A DNA stretch of 64,000 nucleotides, taken from NCBI RefSeq assembly GCF_000264995.1, contig NW_006767438.1, positions 1,767,491 through 1,831,490 of the forward strand, in the 5' to 3' direction. Under the pieces are notes generated by a model. The model ran no database searches. It worked only from the letters and a program-made list of their open reading frames with translations, and was not told where the DNA came from. The stretch is from Punctularia strigosozonata HHB-11173 SS5. Its lineage: Eukaryota > Basidiomycota > Agaricomycetes > Corticiales > Punctulariaceae. Positions 46,401 to 57,160 of this stretch are shown here, one piece after another (the first letter of the stretch is position 1; every line of letters starts with the position of its first letter). A program made the translations under genes and the position numbers.

Positions 46401-47433
46401 TCGATGCGCTGGAACTTAAGGTGAGCAAAGAAGATCCACATGAGAAGCATAGAGTACAGAGGGACTGACTTGGGGTTCCATTGCCTAGCCTGCCGCGGGG
46501 AGAAACCGGCCACGGTTATGGTGGTGCCCGACGGGGAACCTCACCCATCTTCCCATTCATGCCGCAGGCGCCGATGGAGAATGGTGCTCGGACTACGTGG
46601 TGTCTTCATATACGCCCACTCTTGGTGCTCTCGTGGCGGCCAGAGCCGCGTCCACCCCAGTGAAAAAGCGCGACGTTAAGGCACTTGTCGCTGCGGTTCC
46701 TCGGCCTGCCACAGGACAATGGGATGTCCTTCTTTCCACGGGAGAGGAGGTCATGGCCGTCACAACTGCTCTGCAGAAGGGGACAGTGATCGGGGTGAGC
46801 CCGAGTGCGGAGGCTGGCGTTCCCGATGGCGCGATCACCGCGGGGGCACTGCTGGACAGGCTGCCTTCGGCGACCATACTGCACCTAGCGTGCCACGGTC
46901 ATCAGGACCCGCAGGACCCGCTCAAGAGCGGGTTCGTGCTGCACGACGAAACGCTCACTATCGAAAGGCTGGTTCCGGTACCGCTTCCGTGCGCGTTCCT
47001 GGCGTTTCTGAGCGCTTGCGAGACCGCGAAGGGACATCAGGCGAGTTCGATCACATGAATTCCGATCCCTGTGCGCTTGCTAAGCCCCCGGCTTCAACAT
47101 CCTAGGGTCAACCCGACCAAGCGGTGCATCTGGCGGCCGCGATGCTCTTCGCCGGTTTCAAGAGCGTGATCGCCACTTTGTGGTGAGTGTGCGGATGAAA
47201 GAGGGCTGTCACTCAGGCTTATCCAGTCAAAAAATCGGATCGTTACCAGGTCAATGCAAGATGTCGACGGCCCCACGATCGCTCGATCTGTGTACGAGAG
47301 TATCTTCGAGGGTGATTCGGAGTACATTGACCCTGACGATGTGGCGTATGCGCTTGATTCAGCGGTGCAGCAGCTACGTCGCGCCCATCCTGACCCGAGT
47401 CAATGGGGAACGTACATACATCTAGGAATATAG
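43486..47433 (+). CDS. TPR-repeat CHAT-domain (caspase-like) protein
   Basis: Five exons (43486-43525, 43734-46420, 46489-47040, 47106-47182, 47250-47433) give a 1179-residue protein. Residues about 40-800 are degenerate TPR/helical repeats with recurring words such as GDNRDLDEAISI, GDNEDFDRALEIGR, GDVRDLEEAIELGR and VRDIRDLDEALAL, each a repeat of about 50-60 residues. The C-terminal CHAT domain (from about 880) has LWWCPTGNLTHLPIHAAG, SSYTPTLGAL, HLACHGHQDP with the catalytic His near 1045, FLSACETAKG with the catalytic Cys near 1086, and PDQAVHLAAAMLFAGFKSVI. CHAT proteases are clan CD caspase relatives, so a protease is likely. In mushrooms they occur in large variable families; a role in heterokaryon incompatibility or defence is suggested for such families but not shown. 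Intron 3 is GC-AG (CAG|gcgagt at 47041). Confidence 0.92.
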
Positions 47434-48029
47434 TCAATGATTGAATGCGAAGTTAGCCGCACAATATAAGTACCTTCTGGCCGGCCAATATTGGATATAG
47501 TGATGAGCATTTGATCTTCCCTATCCAGCTTGGATTGAGTTGTGTGGAGTCAAAGGGTTCACTAAGAGTCGCAGGAAAGTACACGGTATGACGGTCGCTA
47601 AGAGTTTGCTCAGCAGTGTCGACGTTACTGGCAAGTCTCTAGCCAGGACCAGCTCCCCGCCGACGGGCATGAGTAGAATTTCAATGGGCACGTGCTAGGT
47701 ACGCGCCGCCGGCGCCGCGGGCTCGCGCGAGTTTGTGGAGAGCGTTCGCCATGAAGTCAGTAACTCGTCCTTACAGCTCCGCCCGTTCCGTTCAAGGTTA
47801 CTTCGCTGGAGACTGGAGTGGGAACGAATTTCGGAACCTTTTCGCTCGAGATACAATGTCAGGACGCGGCCCCCACAACATCCTCCTTGGTTTCCTACGG
47901 CCAACTTGCTCCAACGACCGACGACTTGAGCTATACATGCGACTGCCCAGCCATTGATCTGCGGCTATTCTACTCTCCTTTATACACATAAAGATATACA
48001 TTAGTATAGTGACCAGACTGGGCTCGGAA
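47434..48029. other. Intergenic, no gene recognised
   Basis: About 0.6 kb downstream of the CHAT gene. Open frames near 47733-47957 are unrecognised and overlap each other. Confidence 0.5.
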
Positions 48030-49949
48030 ATGGCACCGGCAACACCCACCATCACACCGGCGTAAGTCGTTCATTCAAGGCGATCGTGCGGGAACTGGTC
48101 GCTGAAGCACTTCAAAGGCCGTCATTGGCGACGGATTTACTCGTAGACAGGTCGTTCACCATACCGAGCGTGATATCGCTCCCGTTCTCGCTTGGCTCTG
48201 TCGTATTTCCGTCGTCCATCGTCGTCGACATCTCGACGGTGCTCACGTTCCCGACCGTCATCGGCGGCGTCACCATCCCTGCCGGGTCGACTATCGTCAT
48301 CGGCGGCTCTGCCACTTCGGCACCTGCGTCGGCAACGCCGACATCTTCGGGCATCGTCACCGGATCGTCGAGCATACCCTCCACGTGCGTTCATGCTATT
48401 TATCCTTCGCATCTGTCCGGCTAACGATGGTCGGTCGCATAGCACACCCCCGCCCTCTTCTTCGCCAGCGATAGTCTCGCCAACCTCCGTCATACAACCC
48501 GCCACCTCCCACCCCTCCCGCTCTGGCGCAGCGAGCAGCACCACCAAGATCCTCGCGGGCGTCTTCTCCACCTTCGCCCTCCTCCTCCTCATCTGCCTCT
48601 GCGCCGGAATATGGCTCCTCGCCCGGCGAAGACGGCGACGCAGGCTTGCCCAGGACGAAGACGCGGCGGCGAAGGTTCCCTCCCACCGGCACAGCTGGCA
48701 CCTCGTGGGCGGTGAAGACGAGAAGATGGGCGGCGATAGCACAGACGACGTCGCCATGGCCGGTGCAGGACAGAGAGACCGATCCTCGCGCACAGAGAAA
48801 GGGAGACGGGCGTCGGCTGCGTCGGCTGCTTACGACCCCACGCCCGCGTTCTTGCCCCTCATGCATCCCCAAGGGACGTACATACCCTCGGATCCGCGCT
48901 ATGTCCCGCAGCCGCCGAGCCCTATGGAGGTCTACTACGCGACGCCGGTCAAGACGACGTTCGATAGCGCCGCCGCAGATACCGTACGCGGGACGAGACG
49001 CGACCCGTTCGGCGACGACGTGGATATCATGGAAGTACGGAGGGGCGAGGAAGACGCGCCCGCGTTGGGCGCGGGGTTCGCGGGCGGCGTGGGCAGCGCG
49101 ACGAGCAGCTCGTCCGACACGCTCTCGTCCGCGTCCGAGTACCGGCATCGGCCGGGATACGGTCCGGACCACGATCCCGAATACGCGTTCGCCGGAACCC
49201 CGCCCTCGCCGCCGTCGGAGGAGGCGCGGACCTCCGCCGGGTCGCATTCGCAGTCGAGGACCGGCTCGCTCGTGCACCTCCGCGGCGGCGCGGCACCGTC
49301 GTCGTCCACGCCCGGCTACTACCACTACGCGCCGTTCCGCATGGGCCCCGCTAGCTCCAGCTCTTCCGGTGCGGGTGCGGGTGCGGGCGCGAGGGCGGGT
49401 CGACCCCGAAGGCTGCCGGATCCCCCCGCGGGCGCGATGGTCTACCCCTACCCCCCAGGACGCGGGATGCACTCCCCCCTTTCGCTCGGCGGCGAGTCGT
49501 CGCCGCCGGTCACCCCCAGTTCCGGGTCGTTCTCCACCTCGTATGGGCAGCACCACCCTGCGTCGTCGTATCGGCAGCACCCGCGGTTCCCGTCTTCGTC
49601 CCAGGGACACGACCTTCTGGAGACGCCGAGCCCCGTCGCGGAAGAACCCGGAGGAGAGCGCTCGCCGAGACGCGCACGCTCGAACTCGGGGTACGCGAGC
49701 TGGTTCAACAGGAGGCGGGCGTCGGGCGCGGAGCAGCTGCTCCCGCCTCCGGCGGTCCTTCCGGAGTGGTTTGGCCCGGGGACCGACGCGAGCGTGCCGG
49801 TGCGGGATGCGAGCGACTATTTCAGCGCGCGGGAGTTGAGGGTGCGTTACTTGTTTCTGTTTTTTCCATCCATGATTTATGGTCGGAGCCCTGACTTGCG
49901 GAATCCCCCGTTCTCGCAGGTCGCCAATCGATCGGACGAGGAACGATGA
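48030..49949 (+). CDS. Single-pass membrane protein with long disordered tail
   Basis: Four exons (48030-48061, 48151-48384, 48443-49841, 49920-49949) give 564 residues. The N-terminal part is Ser/Thr/Pro-rich with hydrophobic beta-like repeats (SVVFPSSIVV, VLTFPTVIGGVTIPAGST, IVIGG), probably extracellular. One TM helix, LAGVFSTFALLLLICLCAGI (about 126-148), is followed by a basic stop-transfer ARRRRRRRLAQ. The remaining 400 residues are low-complexity, rich in Ser, Pro, Gly and Arg (GAGAGAGARAGR, SSSSDTLSSASEY). This architecture is common in Agaricomycete plasma-membrane proteins of the wall-sensor type, but no named domain was recognised. No classical signal peptide is evident, so a type III (signal-anchor) topology is likely. 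GC content is clearly higher than in its neighbours. Confidence 0.72.
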
Positions 49950-50614
49950 AACGGGCGTCCGTCATCCTTCTTCCTTCACCCATGTGCTCCCGTTCCCCAC
50001 TATACACGGGAGGACGTCGTGCGCTTCGTGGATCGACTACTCCAGTGACGGTGCTTTACCCTCGTACTGGGCATATCTTATCGCCTCTTATTGTCATCCT
50101 CGCCCTCCTGTCGTTGTCGCGCACTTCATCCGCCGGCCGTCGTTCGTTGTTTTCTCGTCAGCACTGTATCCATAGCAAGCGCTTCTGGTCAATGGTAGGT
50201 CCCATTTATTCCTTGATCTTCCCCGTCACTGTTTTTTGTCTTCTCCGCCTGTCTTTCCTGTCCCCTTTTTTACGTATCTGGGGTGCTTCGGACGGTTTGC
50301 CTTCTGCCTTTGTGTACACCGGTAACGAACTCTGGGACGCTCGGCGACATAGCAGAGTCTGTAATCGTCTACTTGTAGTAGTTTAAGAGTCAGATTTGAA
50401 AAAACGATACACGTTTCATGCGCGCCCGAGAAGAGTGAAATACATCATGATTAATCACTGTGCGCGTCCGGTATAGAAGTATGAATATGACAACCTTCCC
50501 TCCTGCAAGGATCTGCCATACGTGCGATATTCCATGTCGTTACGTCTATATCAAGTCCCCGTTAATCGAATCACCGGTCTCACTACTGCTACTGCACACC
50601 TTGGTAGGCTAACC
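49950..50614. other. Intergenic between convergent genes
   Basis: 0.67 kb between two convergent genes (48030-49949 and 50615-52068), presumably their 3' UTRs. No other feature seen. Confidence 0.5.
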
Positions 50615-52068
50615 CTAGGAAGCTTCCCCTGCTCCTGCCCCTGCATACATATGCGCGAACCTACACACGGCCGGACACGTCGGTGAGATGTTATTCTCGC
50701 GCATCACGGCGGAGTGCTTCGCCACGACCAGTTCCACCTTCGCGGGACCCCGCGGAGTCGGCACCGCCTGACCGGAGACGACGGCGTAGTTGTGGAAGAG
50801 CAGCAAGCCCCGCACGTTGCACAGCTTGGACCGTGACCGTGTCGTCGTCGAGGCGTTCGCCGCTTTCGTGTCGACGCGGGCGAACCTCGTCAGCATGGCG
50901 CGGAGGAGCCGGTCGTCGTCGTCGTCGGAGGAGGAGGAGGAGGAGGAGGAGGAGGAGGAGGAGGAGGCCGGCTGCCGTATCACGTTGGCGTCGTATTCGC
51001 GTTGGAATTGGGTCACTCGGTCCGCGGTCGATACCAGCTTTGGCAGGCATCGCCGTTCGTACAAGAGGGTGAGGCAGCGGACGACCAACGGCCCCAGCTC
51101 GTATATCCTGTGGTCGATTGCGTTGAGCTGACGTGCGAAGGGGGTACACGGGCATCAACAGACGATATTTACCGTGCGTATGTCATGAGCAGACGGAGCT
51201 GGCGCTCGCCTTCCTTCGTAGCCTCTGCGGTCTGGGGTTCCGCTGCGCAGATGCGTTCGATGTGGCGCGTCGCGCGGACGACCTCGGTGTCGGTCATGAT
51301 GACGAGCGCGCGCCGCGCCGGCGCGAGCAGCGGATCGACGTCCGGGATCGTGGTGCGCCAGAGGAACGTGCAGAGCGCGGTGAGGTGCTCTGCGAGCCGC
51401 AGTTGGCGGAGGAGATCGCGGGAGGTGCTCTGCGAGCCGCAGTTGGCGGAGGAGATCGCGGGAGGCGTCGCAGAGCAGGGCCAGCACCGATAGGTACCGG
51501 AGAGCCAGCGTTTTGGATGGTGCGTCGGAAGCGCTTGGGAGGCACACAGTCAATAAACGCGCTCGGTTTCCCAAAGAGCTATGTAGGAAGAGACGCGGGG
51601 AGAAGAAGGGGCTCTCTCTCTCACCCGAGTTGAAGCGCGCGGATCAGGTTCTTGACGGCTTTGATGGCTCGCTTTTGAGAGGTCCAGTGTCCTCCTCGCA
51701 GGGCCGGTGCACACCCTTCCGGTCTGGCTCCGGACACGGGCACGGGACGCTCTTCGGCCGCGGCTTCGAGCAACGCTTGCACTATATCATCGAAGGAGAG
51801 GTCTGCCTTGGGAGACCGAGACGGCGGCCCACGACCATCACGGCCTTCGCGATTGGTCGCCACATTTAGGAGGATCGTCATCTGACCCGACGGGCCGGTG
51901 AAGAATGGCTTGAGTGCCAGAGCGATCGCGTTGGAGAGATGTCGGCCTCCCCAAGAGAGGATCAGGTCCATCGTCCGACCTGCTCCTGCCAGGTTCGATG
52001 CCGTGTCGTTGCTGCTGCTGGCGGCCTCGTATTGACGGCCGTATGCGTCATATAGCAAGCCGTCCATC
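50615..52068 (-). pseudogene. Unknown-family protein, paralogue A, frameshifted by a tandem duplication
   Basis: Read from MDGLLYDAYGRQYEAASSSN (ATG 52068; the frame is open further up to 52409) through SFDDIVQALLEAAAEER and QKRAIKAVKNLIRALQL, then LALRYLSVLALLCDASRDLL and RQLRLAEHL. A 40-bp tandem duplication (51382-51461) then throws the frame. Skipping one copy restores TALCTFLWRTTIPDVDPLLA, RALVIMTDTEVVRATRHIE and QLRLLMTYAR. After an intron follow LVVRCLTLLYERRCLPKLVS, a Ser13-Asp5 run coded by a microsatellite and LLRAMLTRFARVD, stop 50615-50617. It aligns along its length with paralogue B. I do not recognise the family. It would be an ordinary gene if the duplication is an assembly error. 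Confidence 0.6.
51382..51461. repeat. Exact 40-bp tandem duplication in a coding exon
   Basis: Two adjacent identical 40-bp units containing GGTGCTCTGCGAGCCGCAGT. Since 40 is not a multiple of three, the reading frame of paralogue A is shifted. Confidence 0.92.
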
Positions 52069-53500
52069 GTCGCGTGTACGGGGAGATGAGAGTGCACTGC
52101 AAGAAGCGAGGAGAAATCGAAGGCTACTGTATAGAGAGGGACGGGGAGGTAACCGGTGCGGATCCTGCAGACAACCAAGGACTCCATCCGGTATTTATGT
52201 AGTCCAGTCTCGTCAATGCGAACGATCGTCTTTAGCGCATCATCGAAAGATTCCCTACATGGAGGGATTGCATTCAGCTGTGATGAAGCTGTAATGATTC
52301 GCGAGCCTACGAGCGACGATGATACAGGGCGTCGTGCTAAAAAAAAACAGGCGCGTATCAATGTTAGAAAGGAAACTGTGCTTGCCGTACCAGATTCAAC
52401 ATGCTGCAATGGGCCAGAAGCAGCGCATGCTGTCCCACTCCGTCGCCTTGCGGGGAGAGAAGTACCGGATAGTGAACACGTACTTCATGCCGATCAAGCT
52501 TGCGATATCGCCGGGTGACGTGAAAGGGCTGCGCGGAGAAGTTCGTCGCAGGGGTATTCAGTTGCTAAGAGGTTCCGGTGGTAGGCTCGGGCGCAGCGGC
52601 TATTGTGGGCGATGTGGCATCATTCACCGACGGGTCGTCGACGATTGGGCGAACGTTCATGCAAGAAACAGCGCGAGTGTTGTCTAGGACCGACCCTTCG
52701 TCGTCGTCTCGCCCGGCAAAAGATGCAACCCGAGGTTGAGCGCTGAACGTTGAGCCGACTCGGCTGCTGCATGGCGCCGTCAGGAAGGGGGGAGGGAGGG
52801 GGGAGTGAATAGCGTTCGCGGCTGATGGTGTTGTATTTAGTCGTCGGCAGTCCCTGGGATCGATTCTGGGTCATGAAAGCTTAGTACGATAGCTTGTGGC
52901 TCGCATCCCGCTGGGCGGTGCCGACTCGTATTAGGTGTTCGGATCAAGTCCTCTTCTGACCGTGGGAGGCGCGTTTGTGAATTGCGGCCCTATCTTCAGA
53001 TCGACTAAGCCTTCATGGCAGATATGTGTTTATCTGTGGCAATCGCCCGCCTGGTGTCGAAGTCAAAAAATTGGATGCGGAGGGGCGTGCTCACGGGGTT
53101 GACAGGACGAACGAGTTCCGGTTTGTGCACGTTCTAGGTGCGAGCGAGCAGAAAAGGCGTATATCTAACGACAACGGTAAGGTCTAATTATATCCAAAGG
53201 CTAAACGCGATGATCAGAAAAAGAGATGCGCGAAATTCAAGTATGAGATGGAGTTGATCGACACGTAGTGCGCATGGGTGTGATCGTACAGGAATTGTGA
53301 CGAGTCGTGGAATAGATCGTGAGCATCGAGTGAAATGACATAGATTCGGGGTCCAGTGGTGGAATCATCAATGTGGTGAGAGTGATGTGAACCTGTGGAT
53401 TGGGTTGCATCTGGTGATACTATGAGCTGCCGACGAGGCTTTAACTTCACGAGCGGCTGCGGGGCCAAATCTGAGTTTATTTTGCCATCATAATCCTATT
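52069..53500. other. Intergenic, no firm gene
   Basis: 1.4 kb between the two paralogues. The frame of paralogue A stays open upstream to 52409 and could be its true N-terminus. The rest (52700-53500) shows no recognised gene. Confidence 0.45.
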
Positions 53501-54476
53501 TCAGCGAACATCCAACCGCTGATCTACCTCTATGAAAACACAACATAGACCGTGGAAATCGCGCGGTTTCGACCTGAGGTTGAGACGAAGGCGTAAAGAC
53601 TTCGGACACAGAAATTGTTCCTCCATGTCAAACGTCACCATGTCAGTGATTAAAAATCGGGGCCCCATCTCAGACAGGTCCACGAGGGCAAACCTCGACA
53701 ATGTGGAACGCAGGAGCTGGTCATCTGATAAGTCCTGCATCAGATCATCCAGTTCGTGTTGGAACCGTCTCCTTAATTCGGAAGTCGAAACCAGCGCACT
53801 CAGGTGTTTGTCCTGATGTAAGAGGGTGAGGCAATAGATAACCGAAGATCGTAGGTGTTGTATCCTGGTTGTTTATGAGCCCAACAACGAGTAAGCAGAC
53901 GGTATTGGCAACCTACTGTGCGTAGGACATGAGAAGAGCGAGCTGACGCCTTCCTTCTTCCTCGGCTTCTTGAGGGTCCCCAGTGTAATCTCTACTCTCG
54001 CATAGGCGCCTGAGGCCCTGCGCTACGCTGAAGACCTCGGTATCGTTGAGGATGGCGAGTGCACGTTGCGCAGGCGCGAGCAGCGGATTTACGCCAGGAT
54101 ACGTGGTCCGCCAGGCGGTAACGCAAAAACTTGTGAGATGCTCTACACAGCGAAGCTGGCGAAGCAGATCGCGAAATTTGTCGCCAAGTAGAGCAAGCGC
54201 GGAGATATACAGGAAGGCCAGCGCTCTCGTGGGCGCATGAGGAGCACTGACGTACCAGAAACACGTCAGCTTGACTACAATGAAGGCGGGAGCAAGAAAC
54301 AAGTAGTCCCACTCAAGCATGTTGATCAACTTTCTAACGGCTTTTATGGTCCTCCTCTCTTTCACCCAATGTTCCAGCGTTATCGAATCTACCCGATTGT
54401 TACAGAGGTCCATATTGGCTTTGAAGGTAACGTGGGGGTATGGCGCGCCATTGGCGCGCCGGCCCGACTCCCCATT
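53501..54476 (-). CDS. Unknown-family protein, paralogue B
   Basis: Paralogue of 50615-52068. It reads MDLCNNRVDSITLEHWVKER, RRTIKAVRKLINMLE, a hydrophobic stretch FLAPAFIVVKLTCFW that falls where paralogue A has an intron (it may be intronic here too), ALAFLYISALALLGDKFRDL, RQLRCVEHLTSFCVTAWRTT, LLAPAQRALAILNDTEVFSV and QLALLMSYAQ. After an intron come SVIYCLTLLHQDKHLSALVS, LRRRFQHELDDLMQDLSDDQ, LLRSTLSRFALVDLSEMGP and FCPKS-type residues, ending RLDVR at stop 53501-53503. The shared core HL-x-WRTT-LLAPAxRALxI-DTEV suggests a helical fold of unknown function. The N-terminus is uncertain: exons upstream of 54476 cannot be matched clearly to paralogue A, so it may be incomplete. No frameshift seen in the part that aligns. 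Confidence 0.5.
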
Positions 54477-54819
54477 TGACCATTTGACCAGGCTGGAAAG
54501 GAATACTCTCCGATCTATACTAAAGGTAGGCGGCTACTACCGGGAGCCCGCAAAAAGAGCATTCATGGGTGTATTACAGGAGCTGAACCGGCCCTCATCC
54601 ACTACAAAAAATGGGAGATGGACCGGTGTCGGATCTCAGCTGGTCAGATACTTCGGTAGCGTATCATTTTATGACCGCCGTCCATTGTGGAGTGCACGGC
54701 GGTTTTGGTCAGGGAAGTTTCTAGGATTCATTTCCGGTTGTAGACGTGCGGATGGGTGCAACTGAGGCATTTAACGTACTATCACATCACGGCAATTGCA
54801 GTGCACTGGTAGTAATATA
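54477..54819. other. Intergenic, no gene recognised
   Basis: 343 bp upstream of paralogue B and downstream of the orphan minus-strand gene. It may hold unrecognised 5' exons of paralogue B. Confidence 0.4.
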
Positions 54820-55551
54820 TCAAGTAACAAGAACAGTCACCGATTTGATGTTGAGTGAAATCTGAGAAGAACTGTTCTGCTTGATCCACATATTCATTGT
54901 AAACTCAACCATAGAGATAGTCTCCTTCAGGTTGCCCTCGAAGGACATGAGCGATGACAGCTTGAAGTCCGGTGAGTTTGGTTGAACCTTGGACATGTTG
55001 CGCCCGTCATAAATTGGTACTGTTATACGGTAATTAACATAGAGAATTAGAACACTGAATGCATGGCAGGAGACTCACTCATGTCGCCATACTCCAGGAA
55101 CGTAGAACTGTTGTTCCTTTACAGTTGAGCGAATCGAGATCCACGGGCCACGGCTCTTGTTGACCGGAGGAGATTCACTCCCACCAGGGCAAGTGTTGAA
55201 CTCGACGGTGCCGTCGTAGATTGGAAGAGTGACTGTCCTGGAGGCATTAGCATTGTATGGAGACCATGAGAATTGCTCACGGTGATTTTTGTTTCCTGGA
55301 TCGTACATCTCACTGAGCAAAGCCATGAAGCAGTTGAATTCAAAAGACAGGCCTATTCCTTTAACACCCCGAATGGAAAACCCTGACTGACCCATTGATC
55401 GGCCGACGTTTCCGACATATTCTTGTTGAATAGGGACAATAGGGGAAGTCAGAGTGGGCGGTTTCGCCTCGTTTTGTATCCGATTTCGCGCCCGGTTCAG
55501 AGCGCAAAATCGGCTCTGAAATCGACCCAGCTCTGACCTACCCCGTTCCAA
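54820..55551 (-). CDS. Orphan protein with repeated PIYDG motif
   Basis: From MERGRSELGRFQSRFCALNR the frame runs through VPIQQEYVGNVGRSMGQSGF, GVKGIGLSFEFNCFMALLSE, REQFSWSPYNANASRTVTLP, IYDGTVEFNTCPGGSESPP and QQFYVPGVWRHE to 55078. A probable intron follows, then VPIYDGRNMSKVQPNSPDFK, LSSLMSFEGNLKETISMVEF and TMNMWIKQN...SVTVLVT, stop 54820-54822. The LPIYDG and VPIYDG segments look like an internal repeat. I could not find a splice junction that joins the two frames perfectly (GA|gtgagt gives the wrong phase), so it may be slightly broken. It is divergent from the Harbinger transposase, with 72 bp between starts, and could be that element's second protein, though it has no Myb-like motif. 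Family unknown. Confidence 0.45.
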
Positions 55552-55623
55552 AGCCGGTTTCAGACCCGGTTCTGCATACTTGTTTACCGTAGAACTGTCA
55601 GTTATATTTTATCTCCTGACATC

Positions 55624-56536
55624 ATGCCTCGCCGCTCGTACCGCCGCGCTCAAGCAGAGAACCTTGTGAAGGCATATACCAAGATTCGCAAGTCAAGGGC
55701 ATCCTCTCAGGCTAAGAAGGTGCTTGCGCGAAGACAAGAGATTTACGCACTGCGCCGAGCAGGCTTACATCCTCAACCTCGGAGGTCAACAAGTTCATCA
55801 TCAGACAGCAGTACCTCCTCCTCATCCGACTTCGACTCCGATACTAGCCAATCCGATGTGTCCACCGACTTCGATTACTGGAGTGACATCCTTGGGCATG
55901 GATGGCAAAAATATCGGGGAACTGTGAGCCCTGGTCACGACACAAGCTCGGAGGAGTTCTCATCAGCCTCATCTTTGAGCGAGTATCTCCACAGCAGTGT
56001 ACACCAGTGGGCCATACCTATGTCTTCGGATAGTTCCACATCGATTTCAGATGACAATGCAGACCAGGAGACTGACAGCGAGGATGAGGGTTATGATCCT
56101 ATCAATGTGGAAGTCGCCAACATTGCTCACGAATACACATCGACTCTCTCCGCTCACATCCTGCATGCCATCGAAGATATGTACCGTCACCGATATACAG
56201 TTCCTTGTCAACGTCTTGCTCGAGGCCCATCAAGACTTGTATTCACTCTCACCGAGCTCAAACACAACCAACCTCAACATTTCCGCCAGGAGCTTCGCAT
56301 CAACCCGACCACGTTCGACCTCCTTGTATCGTCCATCGAGAATGATGTAGTCTTCTCCAACAACTCGCAGAATGCACAGATCCCTGTTGAAATCCAGGTG
56401 GCCATTACGTTGTGGAGATTGGGACATAACGGCAATGCCGCCAGTCTCCAGTCGGCTGCAAGCTGGGCTGGCGTCGGCAAGGGCACTGTCAGTTTGTGTA
56501 CAAAGCGGGTCATGGCAGCACTCCTTCAGCCGGAGT
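55624..56536 (+). pseudogene. PIF/Harbinger (HARBI1-like) transposase, N-terminal part
   Basis: Starts MPRRSYRRAQAENLVKAYTK with basic and Ser/Asp-rich disordered stretches. It then reads VNVEVANIAHEYTSTLSAHI, CQRLARGPSRLVFTLTELKH, FRQELRINPTTFDLLVSSIE, PVEIQVAITLWRLGHNGNAA and ASWAGVGKGTVSLCTKRVMA, the N-terminal and HTH region that precedes the DDE_Tnp_4 catalytic domain in fungal HARBI1-like transposases. After VMAALLQPE the sequence becomes the TIR CATCAGGAAAACC (56537). None of the DDE domain is present downstream. It is therefore a truncated, inactive transposase cut by another transposon. Confidence 0.8.
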
Positions 56537-57150
56537 CATCAGGAAAACCTTCCCAGCCAGAATCTATGCTAAAAAGTTTCAGATATTTTACACAATTGTC
56601 TGTGGATCACTCAATAATAATAGTTCTGATACTATGAGATCAACTTAGGACATAACCTATCAAGTTGTATATTATCTATCATTTTTCATTCTAATTTGGA
56701 AGGTACCCCTCAAGAAAGTCCCCATAATTTGATCAGTTTTGACATGATGTATTCAGATCTGGTCAAATTTGACCTTATTTGAAGCGGGTGGCAGGTGTAC
56801 CTACAGCTATCAATCTGCACTTATTTGATCAAATCCAACCAAATCACTCCATATCATCGTCATACCAGGACACTATCTGACACTAATAGGACTACACTCT
56901 GATCCTGATAGGACTACACTCTGATCCTGATACATGTATATTCTGACCATATATGATATAAATAAGGTACTATCAGACAATATAAGTTATAATCATCATA
57001 TGAGCAAGCAATTATCTGGTAATGTGATGTGTATCAGTTCTAATCAATACTTAAGGACCACATTCGCAGTGAAATTTGTGGCCAATCATGTCATTGACCC
57101 AATAGAAGTATTAGGGAGGAGTAATAAGCTACGAAACCAGAGTCTAATCC
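56537..57150. mobile_element. End fragment of the CATCAGGAAAACC TIR family
   Basis: Begins CATCAGGAAAACCTTCCCAG at 56537, matching the left end of the 23867 element apart from small changes. Internal words (AATTGT soon after the end, GGAAGGTnCCCC, tcaaatttgacc) are shared too. No inverted right end (GGTTTTCCTGATG) was found before the DUF6532 gene, so it looks truncated; the right limit is approximate. Confidence 0.55.
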
Positions 57151-57160
57151 CAAAAATCAA

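Noticed and set aside
48396-49610. 404-codon minus-strand frame opposite the membrane protein gene
   Set aside because: Arg-rich shadow of a GC-rich plus-strand gene that has a TM helix and consistent splice sites.
48646-49839. 397-codon alternative plus-strand frame
   Set aside because: Low-complexity Arg/Ser/Thr shadow in the wrong frame; the frame with the TM helix fits the splice sites.
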